Under the pieces are notes generated by a model that saw only the letters and a program-made list of their open reading frames with translations, was not told the origin of the DNA and did not search any database. From Branchipolynoe longqiensis (taxonomy: Eukaryota; Annelida; Polychaeta; Phyllodocida; Polynoidae): DNA of 64,000 nucleotides. Position 1 is the stretch's first letter; each line of letters begins with the position of its first letter. The stretch covers positions 150,510,407 through 150,574,406 of the forward strand of contig CM059186.1 of the NCBI GenBank assembly GCA_030323885.1, written 5' to 3'. Positions 55,901 to 60,875 of the stretch are shown piece by piece. The position numbers and the translations under genes were made by a program.

Positions 55901-57674
55901 ATCTAAGATGTATAGAAAAATTGAATTTGAAAAAGATGAAGGGAAAAAAATCGGTAGTAATGGATATGCATAGAAATTGGAAAATTCAAAAAATCTAAGT
56001 CATCCCAAATTGTCTAAATGATTATTACAAAATTGTTAAATGAAAAAAGGAGAAATTTGGAAATTATTGGAATTCCATTAATTAGTGGAAGACTGGCATC
56101 CTTGCTTATATAAATATCCATATAGCCCATACGTAACTGCCAACTGGTAACTGCTACTACACTCCTGAGTAGACTGTATTGCCCCACCAAAAACTCCCTT
56201 GAAACTATTCTACTAAGAATATAACAAGCACTTCAAAGTAAAGGTTTTGCAATAACTCCCTTACAAATTCTTTGGCATGTGAATACCGCAAGTACACAGG
56301 AATTAGTAAATTGATGGAACCATGAACTTCTTATAGTTAGACAGGGAGTGTGTCTGGTATTAAACCACTTATAACCCTTACTTCTATAGGGCAAATAAGA
56401 ACAGGTGGAAAGGAAGATGTGTGGGGGGGGGGGGGGGGGGGGGGGAGTCTGGTCTAAAAGTGCAAAAGCAATAAAAATAGATATATGGACAAACAGGAAA
56501 TAATTAATCATTAAGTTATAAACTAGCGGTTTATAACAAAAACCGGTCAGATTCTATTTAATTCCATTTAAAGACTCCCAATAATAATAATTTGGATTTG
56601 GGTTGGTGGGTGGGTAAATGAGAAAATTTGGAAATGTAAATATTTCACATCTTTTCTTTATTGTGTAATTAATATATTTGATACACACTGATATAATTAG
56701 CAATAATAATATATATTTGTTAACCTGACTCAATATAACTCATAATACGAAGCATGAAATAACGGTGCGTGGTGTTGTAGTTGGGGTAAGGTGGGGATGA
56801 GGATGCGAATAAGGGTGAGGGTACGATGAGGGTGAGGGTGAGGGTGAGGGTAGGGTATGATCGGGTAGGGTAGGGTATGGTAGGAGGGTCGGGAACAACA
56901 AAAACTGCCTGCAAATTGGCCAAGTTTAAAGTTGTATAGTCCGGTGGTTTTGAGTTTCGGTCATTTAACAAAATAAATATATTACGTTGATCATTATAAT
57001 CTACTTTACTTTAGTTTGACGTAACTTTTATTTTAAATGGTTAACTTTAGAGATATTTGAAGTGCAACCATGCAGAATTAATTTTGGCAAGCATGCCAAA
57101 ATTCTGACACCATACAGTTCTGCCATAAGAAGCTCTATTAAATTGCCTCATCATTGCCTTCTCTGGGGTGTCAAATGTTTAATAAGTGCACCAGTATCTA
57201 AGTTAGATATGTAGAATAAAATCTAGATAATTGCTTTGGTTTTGAAAATTTGATGTCTTCATCGGACTATGCAGCTTTAACACAAGTTTAACAAGGCGTG
57301 GTGACGTACTCTATGCGCGACCCCTAACTGGCGGGACTGATTGGGGTGGTCTGTGGTGCTGGCTGCATTGAGAGTCACGTGACAGTGACGGGGCCTTACG
57401 CGCTGGTGCTGCCGCTGCTGGTGCTGGTGCTGGTGGTGCTGCTGCTGCTGCTGCTGGTCCTGGTGCTGGGAGAACTGGACGCTCTTCCGGTACATGCTGC
57501 TGTCACACCTCTTCAGCATGTCGGAGAGCACGTCGACGTCGGATCGGCAGACGCCGGGACTCCCGAGGCGCTCAGCGCTGTCGAAGGAGCGTGACCGCCT
57601 CCTGCACCGGTTCACTGACAAGGGGTCGCGCTCCAGGTTCCGCCTTACGTCGTGGTAGGTGTCCCGCGCCCGGC
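27523..57674 (-). CDS. SDCCAG8: SDCCAG8 orthologue, 14 exons recognised (both ends incomplete)
   Basis: Encodes a coiled-coil scaffold of centrosomes and ciliary basal bodies; in vertebrates it is needed for ciliogenesis and is mutated in nephronophthisis and Bardet-Biedl ciliopathies. Fourteen minus-strand exons, listed separately, join in one frame with matching phases at every junction, each with AG acceptor and GT donor. They total 2,030 nt, about 676 codons; human SDCCAG8 has 713. Diagnostic matches in order: QSVLMQQMEAENRYCK, CIRCSENEAV, RERDDLMNQL, LDKTTREKVSLM, LIQKLREECHHLARQLEKL and MRQRLRQMDAHS. Nearly all of it predicts as heptad coiled coil after a low-complexity N-terminus. The first exon (about 20 codons) and last exon (about 35 codons) are not found; they may be diverged, hidden in repeats or outside the window. 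Confidence 0.93.
28073..28431. mobile_element. MITE family A, complete copy in an intron
   Basis: TTAA-bounded; left AAGTTGCATAATCCAATGG, right TIR ends with TGTAACTTTAA. The centre is diverged from the palindrome. Confidence 0.8.
28554..28671 (-). CDS. SDCCAG8: SDCCAG8 exon
   Basis: Acceptor TTTCTTAG, donor AA then GTAGGT; phase 1 to 2. TQNVLIQKLREECHHLARQL matches human SQNTFLTKLKEECCTLAKKL almost residue for residue. Confidence 0.95.
28740..29155 (-). mobile_element. Repeat L fragment and SINE family C copy
   Basis: 28,740-28,850 repeats the phrase at 17,335. 28,895-29,155 is a minus-strand SINE C with inverted head CCTAACCGTTAGACTATCTA and a G homopolymer at 28,947-28,961. Confidence 0.65.
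30035..30345. mobile_element. MITE family A, 5'-truncated
   Basis: Lacks the left TIR but keeps TTTTGGCAAGC, GGTTCTATTCAATTCC and a diverged right end CATCGAACTATACAGCTATAA. Confidence 0.75.
30365..30497 (-). CDS. SDCCAG8: SDCCAG8 exon
   Basis: Acceptor ACCTGTAG, donor G then GTGAGG; phase 0 to 1. ITKRADTREEELNMLIETLE aligns with human LQAQQREQELTQKIQQMEAQ. Confidence 0.9.
30612..31117. mobile_element. MITE family F, pogo/Tc1-like
   Basis: Begins CAGATGCACAATCCATTATC and ends as an imperfect inverted copy (GATAAGGGATAGTGTACA), with TA on the left flank. The interior phrase GGTGGGATAAATAAAG is shared with 38,420-38,773. Confidence 0.65.
31200..31535 (-). mobile_element. SINE family B
   Basis: Full-length minus-strand copy from GTTGTTTTACGTCCTAGC to a head-like TGGGATTCAAAGTCCCAACC. 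Confidence 0.85.
31631..31759 (-). CDS. SDCCAG8: SDCCAG8 exon
   Basis: 43 codons, phase 0 to 0; acceptor GTCCTTAG, donor GAG then GTAGCT. ATKEQCIHLTTEIQALSRE aligns with human LAREECLRLTELLGESEHQ. Confidence 0.9.
31808..31935. repeat. Interspersed repeat M
   Basis: TTTACACCATCTCGGCAGCA and GGCCATATTCACGACGAGAA recur inverted at 42,555-42,690 and in part at 16,268. Probably a SINE body. Confidence 0.55.
32160..32650. repeat. Minisatellite beside an SDCCAG8 exon
   Basis: About a dozen units of 34-40 bp carrying TTTAACATGTTG(C) and GCTCACACATTA in two alternating subtypes. It ends about 60 bp from the exon at 32,717. Confidence 0.85.
32717..32833 (-). CDS. SDCCAG8: SDCCAG8 exon
   Basis: 39 codons, phase 0 to 0; acceptor TTCTCGCAG, donor CAC then GTGAGG. 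SMTHANVERNAALNELKRSK aligns with human QLNKTNMEKDEAEKEHREFR. Confidence 0.9.
33223..33357 (-). CDS. SDCCAG8: SDCCAG8 exon
   Basis: 45 codons, phase 0 to 0; donor AAG then GTACTC. Two in-frame acceptors exist, GAGCAG (used here) and the GAG three bases upstream, which would add one Gln. LDKTTREKVSLMAEVEAARG matches human VEKVTKEKISAINQLEEIQS. Confidence 0.92.
33415..33675 (-). mobile_element. SINE family B fragment in an intron
   Basis: AATGCCGAACGCCAGCCTAT, TCAATTTGTAAGTCGTTGGC and a duplicated AAGTCATTGGC; only the head-proximal part of the body is present. Confidence 0.65.
33690..34400. repeat. Foldback: GT-rich arm facing CA-rich arm
   Basis: CAATGGGGACCTTTCA at 33,698 is exactly inverted as TGAAAGGTCCCCATTG at about 34,371. 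Between them 33,797-33,945 is a GTGTGGTGGGG-type array and 33,950-34,270 is its C/A-rich complement. Predicted frames rich in His, Pro and Thr are artefacts. Confidence 0.8.
34890..35627. repeat. 38-bp minisatellite that copies an exon end and splice donor
   Basis: The unit on the plus strand is CATACCTTATTGTTGAGTTG plus 18 bases ending GGCCTATTG. On the minus strand each unit holds CTCAACAATAAG followed by GTATGC, the last coding bases and donor of the SDCCAG8 exon at 35,628. About ten units lie between 35,200 and 35,627; one or two more lie beyond a MITE inserted at 34,939-35,196. Confidence 0.92.
34939..35196. mobile_element. MITE family E inserted in the 38-bp minisatellite
   Basis: Shares GTGAAGATAT, GATAGGAATTCAAGACTATT and AAGGCTTTTCAAGAC with 18,450-18,726. 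Array units flank it on both sides, so it inserted after the array had formed. Confidence 0.75.
35628..35780 (-). CDS. SDCCAG8: SDCCAG8 exon whose donor is copied in a minisatellite
   Basis: 51 codons, phase 0 to 0; acceptor CTGTACAG, donor AAG then GTATGC. ALVQREQLKDELLNMRKRME matches human ALIQCDQLRKELERQAERLE. The last dozen coding bases and the donor are repeated about ten times downstream at 35,200-35,627. Confidence 0.95.
35811..36030. mobile_element. MITE A fragment and SINE family C copy
   Basis: 35,811-35,898 begins TTAAAAGCTGCATGGTCCG. 35,880-36,030 is a minus-strand SINE C with GCTAACTATTACACTACCTA and box B complement GGATTCGAACCCAC. Confidence 0.7.
36120..36854. other. Intron, AT-rich, no further gene
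   Basis: AT-rich tract at 36,148-36,270, a SINE B tail fragment at 36,285-36,325 and a C homopolymer at 36,627-36,643. Confidence 0.5.
36855..38140. repeat. 64-bp higher-order minisatellite beside an SDCCAG8 exon
   Basis: From about 37,255 the array alternates two 32-bp subunits, ACACTGCCTTAACAACAACA...CTTTTTG and ACACTGCCTTAACAGCAACA...CTTGCTG, for about 13 dimers. A decayed monomeric zone precedes it at 36,855-37,250. It runs to within about 10-50 bp of the donor of the exon at 38,151. Confidence 0.92.
38151..38289 (-). CDS. SDCCAG8: SDCCAG8 exon
   Basis: Acceptor GTGTGTAG, donor CAG then GTCAGT; phase 2 to 0. ERDDLMNQLTSMKTTLQEMR with QREEDSYMQV matches human ERDDLMSALVSVRSSLADTQ with QREASAYEQV. 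A 64-bp minisatellite follows just inside the intron. Confidence 0.95.
38420..38773. mobile_element. MITE family F, pogo/Tc1-like, complete
   Basis: Starts CAGGTCCAAAGTATCTTATC and ends GATAATGGATCATGGACCTG, imperfect TIRs of about 28 bp, flanked by TA on both sides. Confidence 0.8.
38850..39110. repeat. Interspersed repeat G
   Basis: CTCCAAGCAGAGTCTGTATT, GGTGCAAAGATCACGCTTGG and CAGTGCTAAGCCTATG are shared with 60,550-60,800. CCAAGCAG and GCTTGG form an internal foldback. Confidence 0.6.
39344..39544 (-). CDS. SDCCAG8: SDCCAG8 exon with Cys-x2-Cys motif
   Basis: Acceptor GTTTCAG, donor AAG then GTGACC; phase 2 to 2. GLCIRCSENEAV corresponds to human GLCLKCAQHEAV, one of the most recognisable patches of the family. 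SSMERIT precedes the split codon. Confidence 0.94.
39600..40080. other. Intron with tRNA-like repeat remnant
   Basis: 39,835-39,900 resembles a tRNA-like head (GGGTAAAGCGCCTGCTTCAT, ATCGGTTCGATAAAT), and GTGATTGAGTGGGATATTAT resembles SINE B body. A diverged SINE; no gene. Confidence 0.45.
40160..40224 (-). CDS. SDCCAG8: SDCCAG8 exon, 65 bp
   Basis: Acceptor GATCTCCAG, donor CG then GTAAGT; phase 0 to 2. ERITTLHTAKAKRLEAQLTHA aligns with the human EKLKLTYEEKCEIEESQLKF segment. A 32-bp tandem repeat starts immediately upstream of its acceptor. Confidence 0.87.
40228..40668. repeat. 32-bp minisatellite touching an SDCCAG8 acceptor
   Basis: About 13 units of AGGTCAAACAGAAAAGGGAT plus ATCACATCAG. 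On the gene strand each unit carries the pyrimidine-rich TTTTCTGTTTGACC seen just before the real acceptor at 40,225. Confidence 0.88.
40716..41215 (-). mobile_element. SINE family B split by MITE I
   Basis: The SINE runs from 40,716 to 40,915, breaks after GTGACAAGT, and resumes at 41,154 with ATCAATTTTGTAGGTCG. Confidence 0.8.
40916..41153. mobile_element. MITE family I, 238 bp, nested in a SINE
   Basis: TIRs of about 30 bp with three mismatches: left ACCATACTATAAAAATGTTA, right as reverse complement ACCTTACTATAAAAAGGTTC. Internally TGTGTAACTGCATGATAG is repeated. Confidence 0.8.
41285..41640 (-). mobile_element. SINE family B and MITE A tail
   Basis: 41,290-41,560 is a minus-strand SINE B (GACTTGTGACAGTGTGCATT). 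41,566-41,637 is the right end of MITE A (CATCGGACTCTGCAGCTTTAA) shown by GGACTCTGCAGCTTTAA. Confidence 0.75.
42033..42137 (-). CDS. SDCCAG8: SDCCAG8 exon, Ser/Pro/Gly-rich linker
   Basis: 35 codons, phase 0 to 0; acceptor TTTTTGCAG, donor CTG then GTGAGT. It encodes a variable linker (PPSQSGPTGGATPD) ending in YGKWQREL. The human protein has a non-coiled, serine-rich linker at this place. Assignment rests on splice sites, phase and position more than on sequence. Confidence 0.8.
42411..42820. repeat. (AAT)n, hairpin, repeat M and GTT-rich tract
   Basis: (AAT)n at 42,409-42,440. A 15-bp perfect hairpin lies at 42,523-42,559 (ATGGAACCCCTTCCT and its reverse complement around a 5-6-base loop). 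Inverted repeat M lies at 42,555-42,690, then T/G-rich sequence and a GGGGCGGGG run at 42,799-42,824. Confidence 0.7.
42821..43051. repeat. Tandem repeat copying the exon-intron junction at 43,052
   Basis: Two units of about 110-125 bp with GTATCTCAGAACTGACTTAT, CATGGAACC and GCAGGTTCACCACATTCCCC; partial older units lie at 42,470 and 42,680. The unit beside the exon includes its donor (GGGGTGAGCG on the minus strand); the next has a decayed version, GGGTTGAGTG. Confidence 0.8.
43052..43174 (-). CDS. SDCCAG8: SDCCAG8 exon
   Basis: 41 codons, phase 0 to 0; acceptor TTTCACAG, donor GGG then GTGAGC. ELKAKVKGVVDENKLLHEEL matches the human GMKNKIQVVVLENEGLQQQL region. Its donor junction is copied in the adjacent tandem repeat at 42,821-43,051. 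Confidence 0.92.
43291..43348. mobile_element. MITE family A, left-end fragment
   Basis: Starts TTAAAGCTGCATATTCCGAT, about 50 bp inside the intron from the exon at 43,397. Confidence 0.7.
43397..43558 (-). CDS. SDCCAG8: SDCCAG8 exon, start of coiled coil
   Basis: 54 codons, phase 0 to 0; acceptor TTCCAG, donor AAG then GTATGT. ETVRLLQNQSVLMQQMEAEN followed by RYCK matches the human DLVHTINDQSQYIHHLEAEV then KFCK region, where the first long coiled coil begins. Confidence 0.92.
43908..44490. repeat. Two (TATG)n microsatellites
   Basis: 43,918-44,033 and 44,336-44,486 are near-pure TATG arrays separated by about 300 bp of unrelated T/G-rich sequence. Frames of alternating Tyr, Val, Cys and Met across them are artefacts. 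Confidence 0.95.
44762..44905. repeat. (AT)n tract with foldback symmetry
   Basis: Long AT runs broken by ATTAATATTATA-like segments. Likely cruciform-forming and hard to assemble. Confidence 0.9.
45340..45520. repeat. C-rich runs
   Basis: C homopolymers at about 45,341-45,350 and 45,478-45,495, followed by a G-rich stretch at 45,507-45,560. Confidence 0.8.
45880..46562. repeat. 42-bp minisatellite, about 16 units
   Basis: The unit is TGAGGCAGACTGGTGTGTGG followed by ATGTACTGGTGAGGAGGTGA and two more bases. Units differ by single substitutions (ACTGG/ACCGG, GTGGA/GTGAA). The 42-bp length is divisible by three, so long frames in both directions arise by chance. Confidence 0.93.
46563..47962. 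other. GC-rich part of the largest intron; no firm exon
   Basis: Richer in GC than its surroundings, with many splice-like motifs on the minus strand. One segment (47,119-47,226) could encode RHSDEVWHLCRRRKELEKRG between an AG and a GT, but the supposed acceptor lies after a G-rich, not pyrimidine-rich, tract. No SDCCAG8 homology here. Confidence 0.4.
47963..48290 (+). mobile_element. SINE family B, near full length
   Basis: Head GGGATGACCGAATGAGTTGA and GTGGGATTCGAACCC, body intact except for a missing block before GCAGCACTATAAAATCGC, tail GGACGTAAAGCTCCAACAAC. Confidence 0.88.
48341..48910. mobile_element. MITE family H split by MITE A
   Basis: An outer element starts near 48,391 with ACCCCGTTATA and ends at 48,910 with TATAACGGGGTGTCACTG, inverted ends of pogo/Tigger type. 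It is split at 48,491-48,831 by a TTAA-bounded MITE A (341 bp). A further MITE A fragment precedes it at 48,341-48,390. Confidence 0.75.
48925..50100. mobile_element. Cluster of MITE family A fragments
   Basis: Five partial copies in both orientations: 48,925-49,272, 49,337-49,475, 49,470-49,575, 49,767-49,969 and 49,968-50,100. Two share a TTAA boundary (near 49,968), as if one inserted at the end of another. Confidence 0.75.
50410..51310. repeat. 21-23-bp minisatellite interrupted by SINE D
   Basis: The unit resembles CACATGTCAGTGTACACCAG, with many variants, at 50,410-50,780 and 51,030-51,300. Apparent Cys/Thr/Val-rich frames are repeat artefacts. Confidence 0.9.
50785..51030 (-). mobile_element. 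SINE family D, head truncated, inside the minisatellite
   Basis: The body matches 6,420-6,665 closely and ends at GGGAATCGAACCACTGACCA, just inside the tRNA-like head. The flanking minisatellite units show it inserted into an existing array. Confidence 0.85.
51355..51442. repeat. (CA)n microsatellite
   Basis: Almost pure CA with CGCA variants at the left. Confidence 0.95.
51802..51995. mobile_element. MITE family K, 194 bp
   Basis: CAGAGTAAAACCTCTCTAAT at the left; the right end reverse-complements to CAGAATAAAACCTTGAGATC. It is flanked by an AC tract on the left and a GT tract on the right, extending the foldback. Interior GACCACCTCC occurs twice. Confidence 0.75.
51996..52097. repeat. (GT)n microsatellite
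   Basis: TG repeats with GAGT and TTGT interruptions. Confidence 0.95.
52098..52654. other. Intron, no feature
   Basis: Unique-looking sequence with a short G run near 52,590; no ORF with a recognisable domain. Confidence 0.5.
52655..52835 (-). mobile_element. SINE family B, diverged
   Basis: ATGTCCTAGCCACAATGTGAGG, GGGGTACCGACTTGTGG and AAGTCACATTATCCTA landmarks. The copy lacks the head. Confidence 0.65.
52903..53318. repeat. (GAC)n to (AGG)n trinucleotide tract, about 415 bp
   Basis: Twelve or so GAC units pass into GAG/AGG repeats that run almost uninterrupted from about 53,030 to 53,318, after an imperfect zone at 52,995-53,030. Strictly polypurine on one strand, so triplex and G-quadruplex prone. 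The frames of poly-Gly, poly-Pro and poly-Ser it creates are not genes. Confidence 0.97.
53319..53500 (-). mobile_element. Two tandem tRNA-like SINE heads (family J)
   Basis: On the minus strand, 53,404-53,494 reads TGTCCTAATAGTTAGAACGG (box-A-like) and GTGGGTTCGATGCG (box-B-like), then GAGACTAAAG-type tail ending in CTTCTTCTT. A second copy at 53,319-53,395 has GTGGGTTCGATCCCC and a tail that runs straight into the (CCT)n strand of the trinucleotide tract. Confidence 0.7.
53501..54644. other. Intron, no gene
   Basis: GGTGGGG-type tract at 53,550-53,600 and an AT-rich tail. Open frames have no domain. Confidence 0.5.
54645..54985 (-). mobile_element. SINE family B, full length
   Basis: From TTGTTGGGACTTTAAAATCC through GACTTGTGACAGGGTGCTCT to a tRNA-like head complement (CATTTGTCCATCGCGCC), with GGAATTGAACCC as box B complement. 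Confidence 0.82.
54986..56925. other. Intron, simple repeats only
   Basis: GAT-rich tract at 55,365-55,425, G homopolymer at 56,422-56,445 and GGGTGA/GGGTA tandem motifs at 56,800-56,885. A CTCF-like CCGCCAGGTGGCGCC lies at 55,614. Confidence 0.5.
56926..57280. mobile_element. MITE family A, complete 355-bp copy
   Basis: TTAA both ends, AAGTTGTATAGTCCGGTGG left TIR, right ATCGGACTATGCAGCTTTAA; centre TTTTGGCAAGCATGCCAAAA. Confidence 0.87.
57400..57674 (-). CDS. SDCCAG8: SDCCAG8 exon (N-terminal, polyQ/H)
   Basis: Acceptor CTGCAG at 57,675-57,680 and donor GTAAGG below 57,400. It starts with two bases of a split codon, so a coding exon lies upstream, and ends in phase 0. It encodes RARDTYHDVRRNLERD, alignable with the REHASRSIHQL region of the human N-terminus, then a Ser/Arg-rich stretch and DVDVLSDMLKR, then a Gln/His tract of about 24 residues running up to the donor. 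The tract is made of CAG/CAC codons and is a likely length polymorphism. This is the least conserved exon, so its assignment is less certain than the rest. Confidence 0.75.
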
Positions 57675-58140
57675 CTGCAGAAGATGTGTAAAGATATAAG
57701 AACAGAGGGTGGATGGGTGGGTAAATCTGTGCTAGTTTATATGGGTAATCTTATACCCCATTCACACTATTGCTTTTGACTGCTTGCAACAACTTTGCGA
57801 CCGCAAAAAAAGGGTTTGTTGCAAAGTTTGGTTGGTTGTTGGTGTTTTACATCATGGTAACTTCTAAGGTCATAGCAGGACGGTGGTTGCAAAGAGATTG
57901 CAAAGTGGTCCTTAGTGGACTGACCTTGCGACCATTTTGGTCACAAGGAGGTTGCAGCTGCTGCACAAAAACCTCATTGAGACCAAAATGGTCGCCCCAA
58001 GATCAGCGACCATTTTTTTAATAGGTTGCTTTGGTCGTAAGGAGGTAGCTGGTGACTGTGGGTTCCTTTGTCCAAAGTGGTTGCAAGCCGTAGTGACTGG
58101 GGCTTTACATTGGAAAAAGCAGTTTTAATTCAACCAGAGG
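57675..58140. other. Upstream of the first recognised SDCCAG8 exon; no start exon found
   Basis: Holds a SINE B fragment at 57,826-57,890 and AGGTTGCAAAGTGGTC-type short repeats up to 58,130. No minus-strand ATG exon ending with one leftover base was convincing. Confidence 0.45.
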
Positions 58141-58515
58141 TTAAAGCTGTATATAGTCGGATGAAAGCGTCACATTTTCTAAGAAAACCAAAACACTTAC
58201 ATACATTCGATCCTACATATTCAATTCAGGTACTGGTACACTTATTAAACATTTGTTGCTGCATAGAAGAGACTAGTAAGTCAATTTAATAAAACCTGTT
58301 TCTGATTAAACCTATGGTGTCAGAGTTTTGACATGCATGACAACATTAATTTCATCTGTTTGCACTTAAAATATTTCAAATATCTGCAAAGTTAGCTATG
58401 TAAAATAAACTTTACTCCACCCTATTAAAATAAAGTAGGTTATAATGATTAACCTAATATATTTATCTTAAAAGAAATGACAGAAACTTAAAACCATCGG
58501 ACTATGCGACTTTAA
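58141..58515. mobile_element. MITE family A, complete copy abutting 5S rRNA sequence
   Basis: Bounded by TTAA at 58,141 and 58,512. The right TTAA is also the start of a 5S-like TTAAGCAA, so the element may have used a TTAA inside 5S-derived DNA. Confidence 0.8.
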
Positions 58516-58579
58516 GCAATGTTGAGCATCGTCAGTACTTAGATGGGTGACCACCTGGGAATACGATTAGGTGCCGCAG
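58512..58579 (+). pseudogene. 5S rRNA-derived fragment (3' half)
   Basis: TTAAGCAATGTTGAGCATCG, then GTCAGTACTTAGATGGGTGA and CCACCTGGGAATACGATTAG, then GTGCCGCAG: this follows the 3' half of metazoan 5S rRNA, including the internal box C region around GATGGGTGACC. The 5' half is absent at the MITE junction. A purine-rich tract follows instead of a T-run terminator, so it is a pseudogene or the remnant of a 5S-derived SINE. Confidence 0.88.
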
Positions 58580-58870
58580 AGGATGAGGAGGATGACAAGG
58601 ATGAGAAAGGGGGGGTGGAGGACGAAAGGGAGAAGGAGGAGGAGGGGAGGAGAAGGAGGAGGTGGGGGAGGATCAAGTGGAAAATGAGGATGAAGATGAT
58701 GAGTGGGCGGAGGAAGGGGAAGGTGAGGATGAGGAGGTAGAGGAAAAGAGGAAGAGGTGGAGGAACTAGAGGAGGTGGATGATGAGGTGGATTATGAGGT
58801 GGAGCGGGAGGAGAAGGTAGATGAAGAGAGGAGGAGGAGGTGGTGGTGGAAGGGTCTTAGAGTGTATAGA
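58580..58870 (+). repeat. Polypurine AG-rich tract
   Basis: About 290 bp of GAGGA/GATGAGG-type purine-rich sequence. The Glu/Arg/Lys-rich frames through it are repeat artefacts. Confidence 0.8.
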
Positions 58871-59288
58871 ACTCCACAGGAGGGGGAGGGGAGGTGGAGG
58901 CCTATGAGGGGGGCGGGGAACACTTCATCTCTACTTCACATGTCTCAGCGGGCTGCCGTTCACATCCATCTATCAGCGCACATTCAGACAGATGAGTGCC
59001 CGGGCGGTGCTTACACCGCTAAACGCCCGGATGGAGGGAGGCCGAACAGGAGCGCATTGACGGCCATTCAGCAGGAGGCGGCCGGCCTGCTAACCCATGT
59101 TACATAAAGGCCACACACACCTACCTCTCAGCTGGAAAGCCAGTCTAGGTCACATATTGTGTGGGCGCCTTACAAACATCTGAACAGCGCGCAACTACCG
59201 GAAACCACCAGTCGGGCACACACTAAAACAGACTCCTAAATCAGGTGTTGATGTGCAGAGGGGAGAGATGGACTGGAATTTATCAAAT
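58871..59288. other. GC-richer segment, no gene recognised
   Basis: The plus frame to 59,107 that ends here has no domain. Possible but unproven promoter-proximal DNA of SDCCAG8. Confidence 0.35.
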
Positions 59289-59610
59289 TTAAAGTTGCAT
59301 AGTCCGATGAAAACATCAAATTTTCAAAATCAAAACAATGATCTACATTAGATTCTACATATCCAACCTAGATACTGGTGCACTTATTAAGCATTTGTTG
59401 CTGCATAGAAGGGTGTAATGCGCCAATGTAATAGAACCGGTTACTACTGAAGCCTATCGTGCCAGAGTTTTGGCGTGCTTGCCAAAATTACTTTGGCATG
59501 TTTTTGCATCAAATATCTCCAAAGTTTGCCATTTAAAATCAAAGTTATTTCAAACTAAAGTAAAGTAGACTATAATGATTAATCTAATGTATTTATCTCA
59601 GAAAATGGCA
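59289..59610. mobile_element. MITE family A, right end missing
   Basis: Starts TTAAAGTTGCATAGTCCGAT and keeps TTTTGGCGTGCTTGCCAAAA; ends near AGAAAATGGCAAAAG. Confidence 0.8.
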
Positions 59611-60549
59611 AAAGATGAACTCCCTCACCCTCCCCCGGCCAAAACATTGCGATGGGGAGTCGGTTGCACCTTCATAATCAATCATCTACTTGCGCAAAGC
59701 AATCAATGATTGATTAATAATCGGTTTGGACAAATACACACTTTTGTCCATATCTGTAGACAACATGCACACAAATTGCTGCAAATGTTGACTGGTAATT
59801 AATTCAACTCATATTTAAGTTCGATCAAATGTGTGTGCGTACATATAGACCATACATCACACATTTATTTATATATTTCTTTTCAGTCTGAAATGCCAAT
59901 AGCACAACCTTAGATGTAATTTATAAATCCTTAAAATGTAATCTGATGTATCAACTAAAACGAACAGTTGCTTTTTGTAAACAAGTGGTCGAATTGACTG
60001 GTAAAACAACCGACTTTCGACTCTAGTCGATGATCGTCACACCACTACCCAAACCCCAACAGAAACTACCCCAAAATATGACACGTCAACAAATTAATAA
60101 ATAAAAATATAAATAGAATCCCCCCCTCATTAGCCAAAATCTTTCTTGAATTCAACCTCCCCTCGATTTTTCGCCTCGGATTTACACTTTTGGTTTTTGA
60201 AATATAAAAATGCAGCTATAGACAAATTGGTTCAAAACAAGTGCGGCATATCTATAGTTGGGACTTATCCCTGAATAAAGTGTCAACCAGACTCAAACGT
60301 TAAGTAAAAAAAACTCACAAACAACTAGATGCAACTCATAAACGAGGTGTGGCTTGTTATGGAGAAATTATGTAACGGTAATATACAATGAACTGATAAA
60401 TGCATATCTAAGATATACTTGAATACCAGAAACAAATATTGAGATGTATAATTTGTTAAATGATTATTATTTAGGCTGGAGTAGGTCGAGTGTATCTGTA
60501 CATTCCTTACTCCGTCAGCTGTATTCTTGTATTCACTGCACTACTACTG
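59611..60549. other. No gene seen
   Basis: AT-rich unique sequence. Confidence 0.5.
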
Positions 60550-60875
60550 TTTGTGGTTTTGGAGGGGGGAAAAGCGGAAATTGGTGAGTGGCCATTTCTA
60601 ATGATGGTTAGATTGGTAATAATACAGTCACAAAACTGACAGCAGAACACTGTCCAAGCAGAGTTTGTAATACTTGGCTATAGGCATAGTGCAAAAACTG
60701 CTTGGGGAGTGGTATTAAACCTGACTTCCGGGAATTTTCCATAATTCAGTGCTAAGCCTATGGGAGAATATCCACGTTTTCGCGGAAATCCAGTCCTGGC
60801 TTTTCTTTGTTTGTTTCGGTTTTACATCCTAGGAACATATAAGGTCATATTAGGACAGTCCAACACTTGTATAGG
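60550..60875. repeat. Repeat G copy and SINE B fragment
   Basis: CCAAGCAGAGTTTGTAATAC and CAGTGCTAAGCCTATGGG match 38,850-39,110. 60,800-60,875 holds GTTTTACATCCTAGGAACAT and GGTCATATTAGGACAG of SINE B. Confidence 0.6.

Noticed and set aside
58543..59107. Acidic/basic frames after the 5S fragment as a gene
   Set aside because: Purine-rich low-complexity DNA; no conserved motif, and the frame begins inside the 5S-derived sequence.
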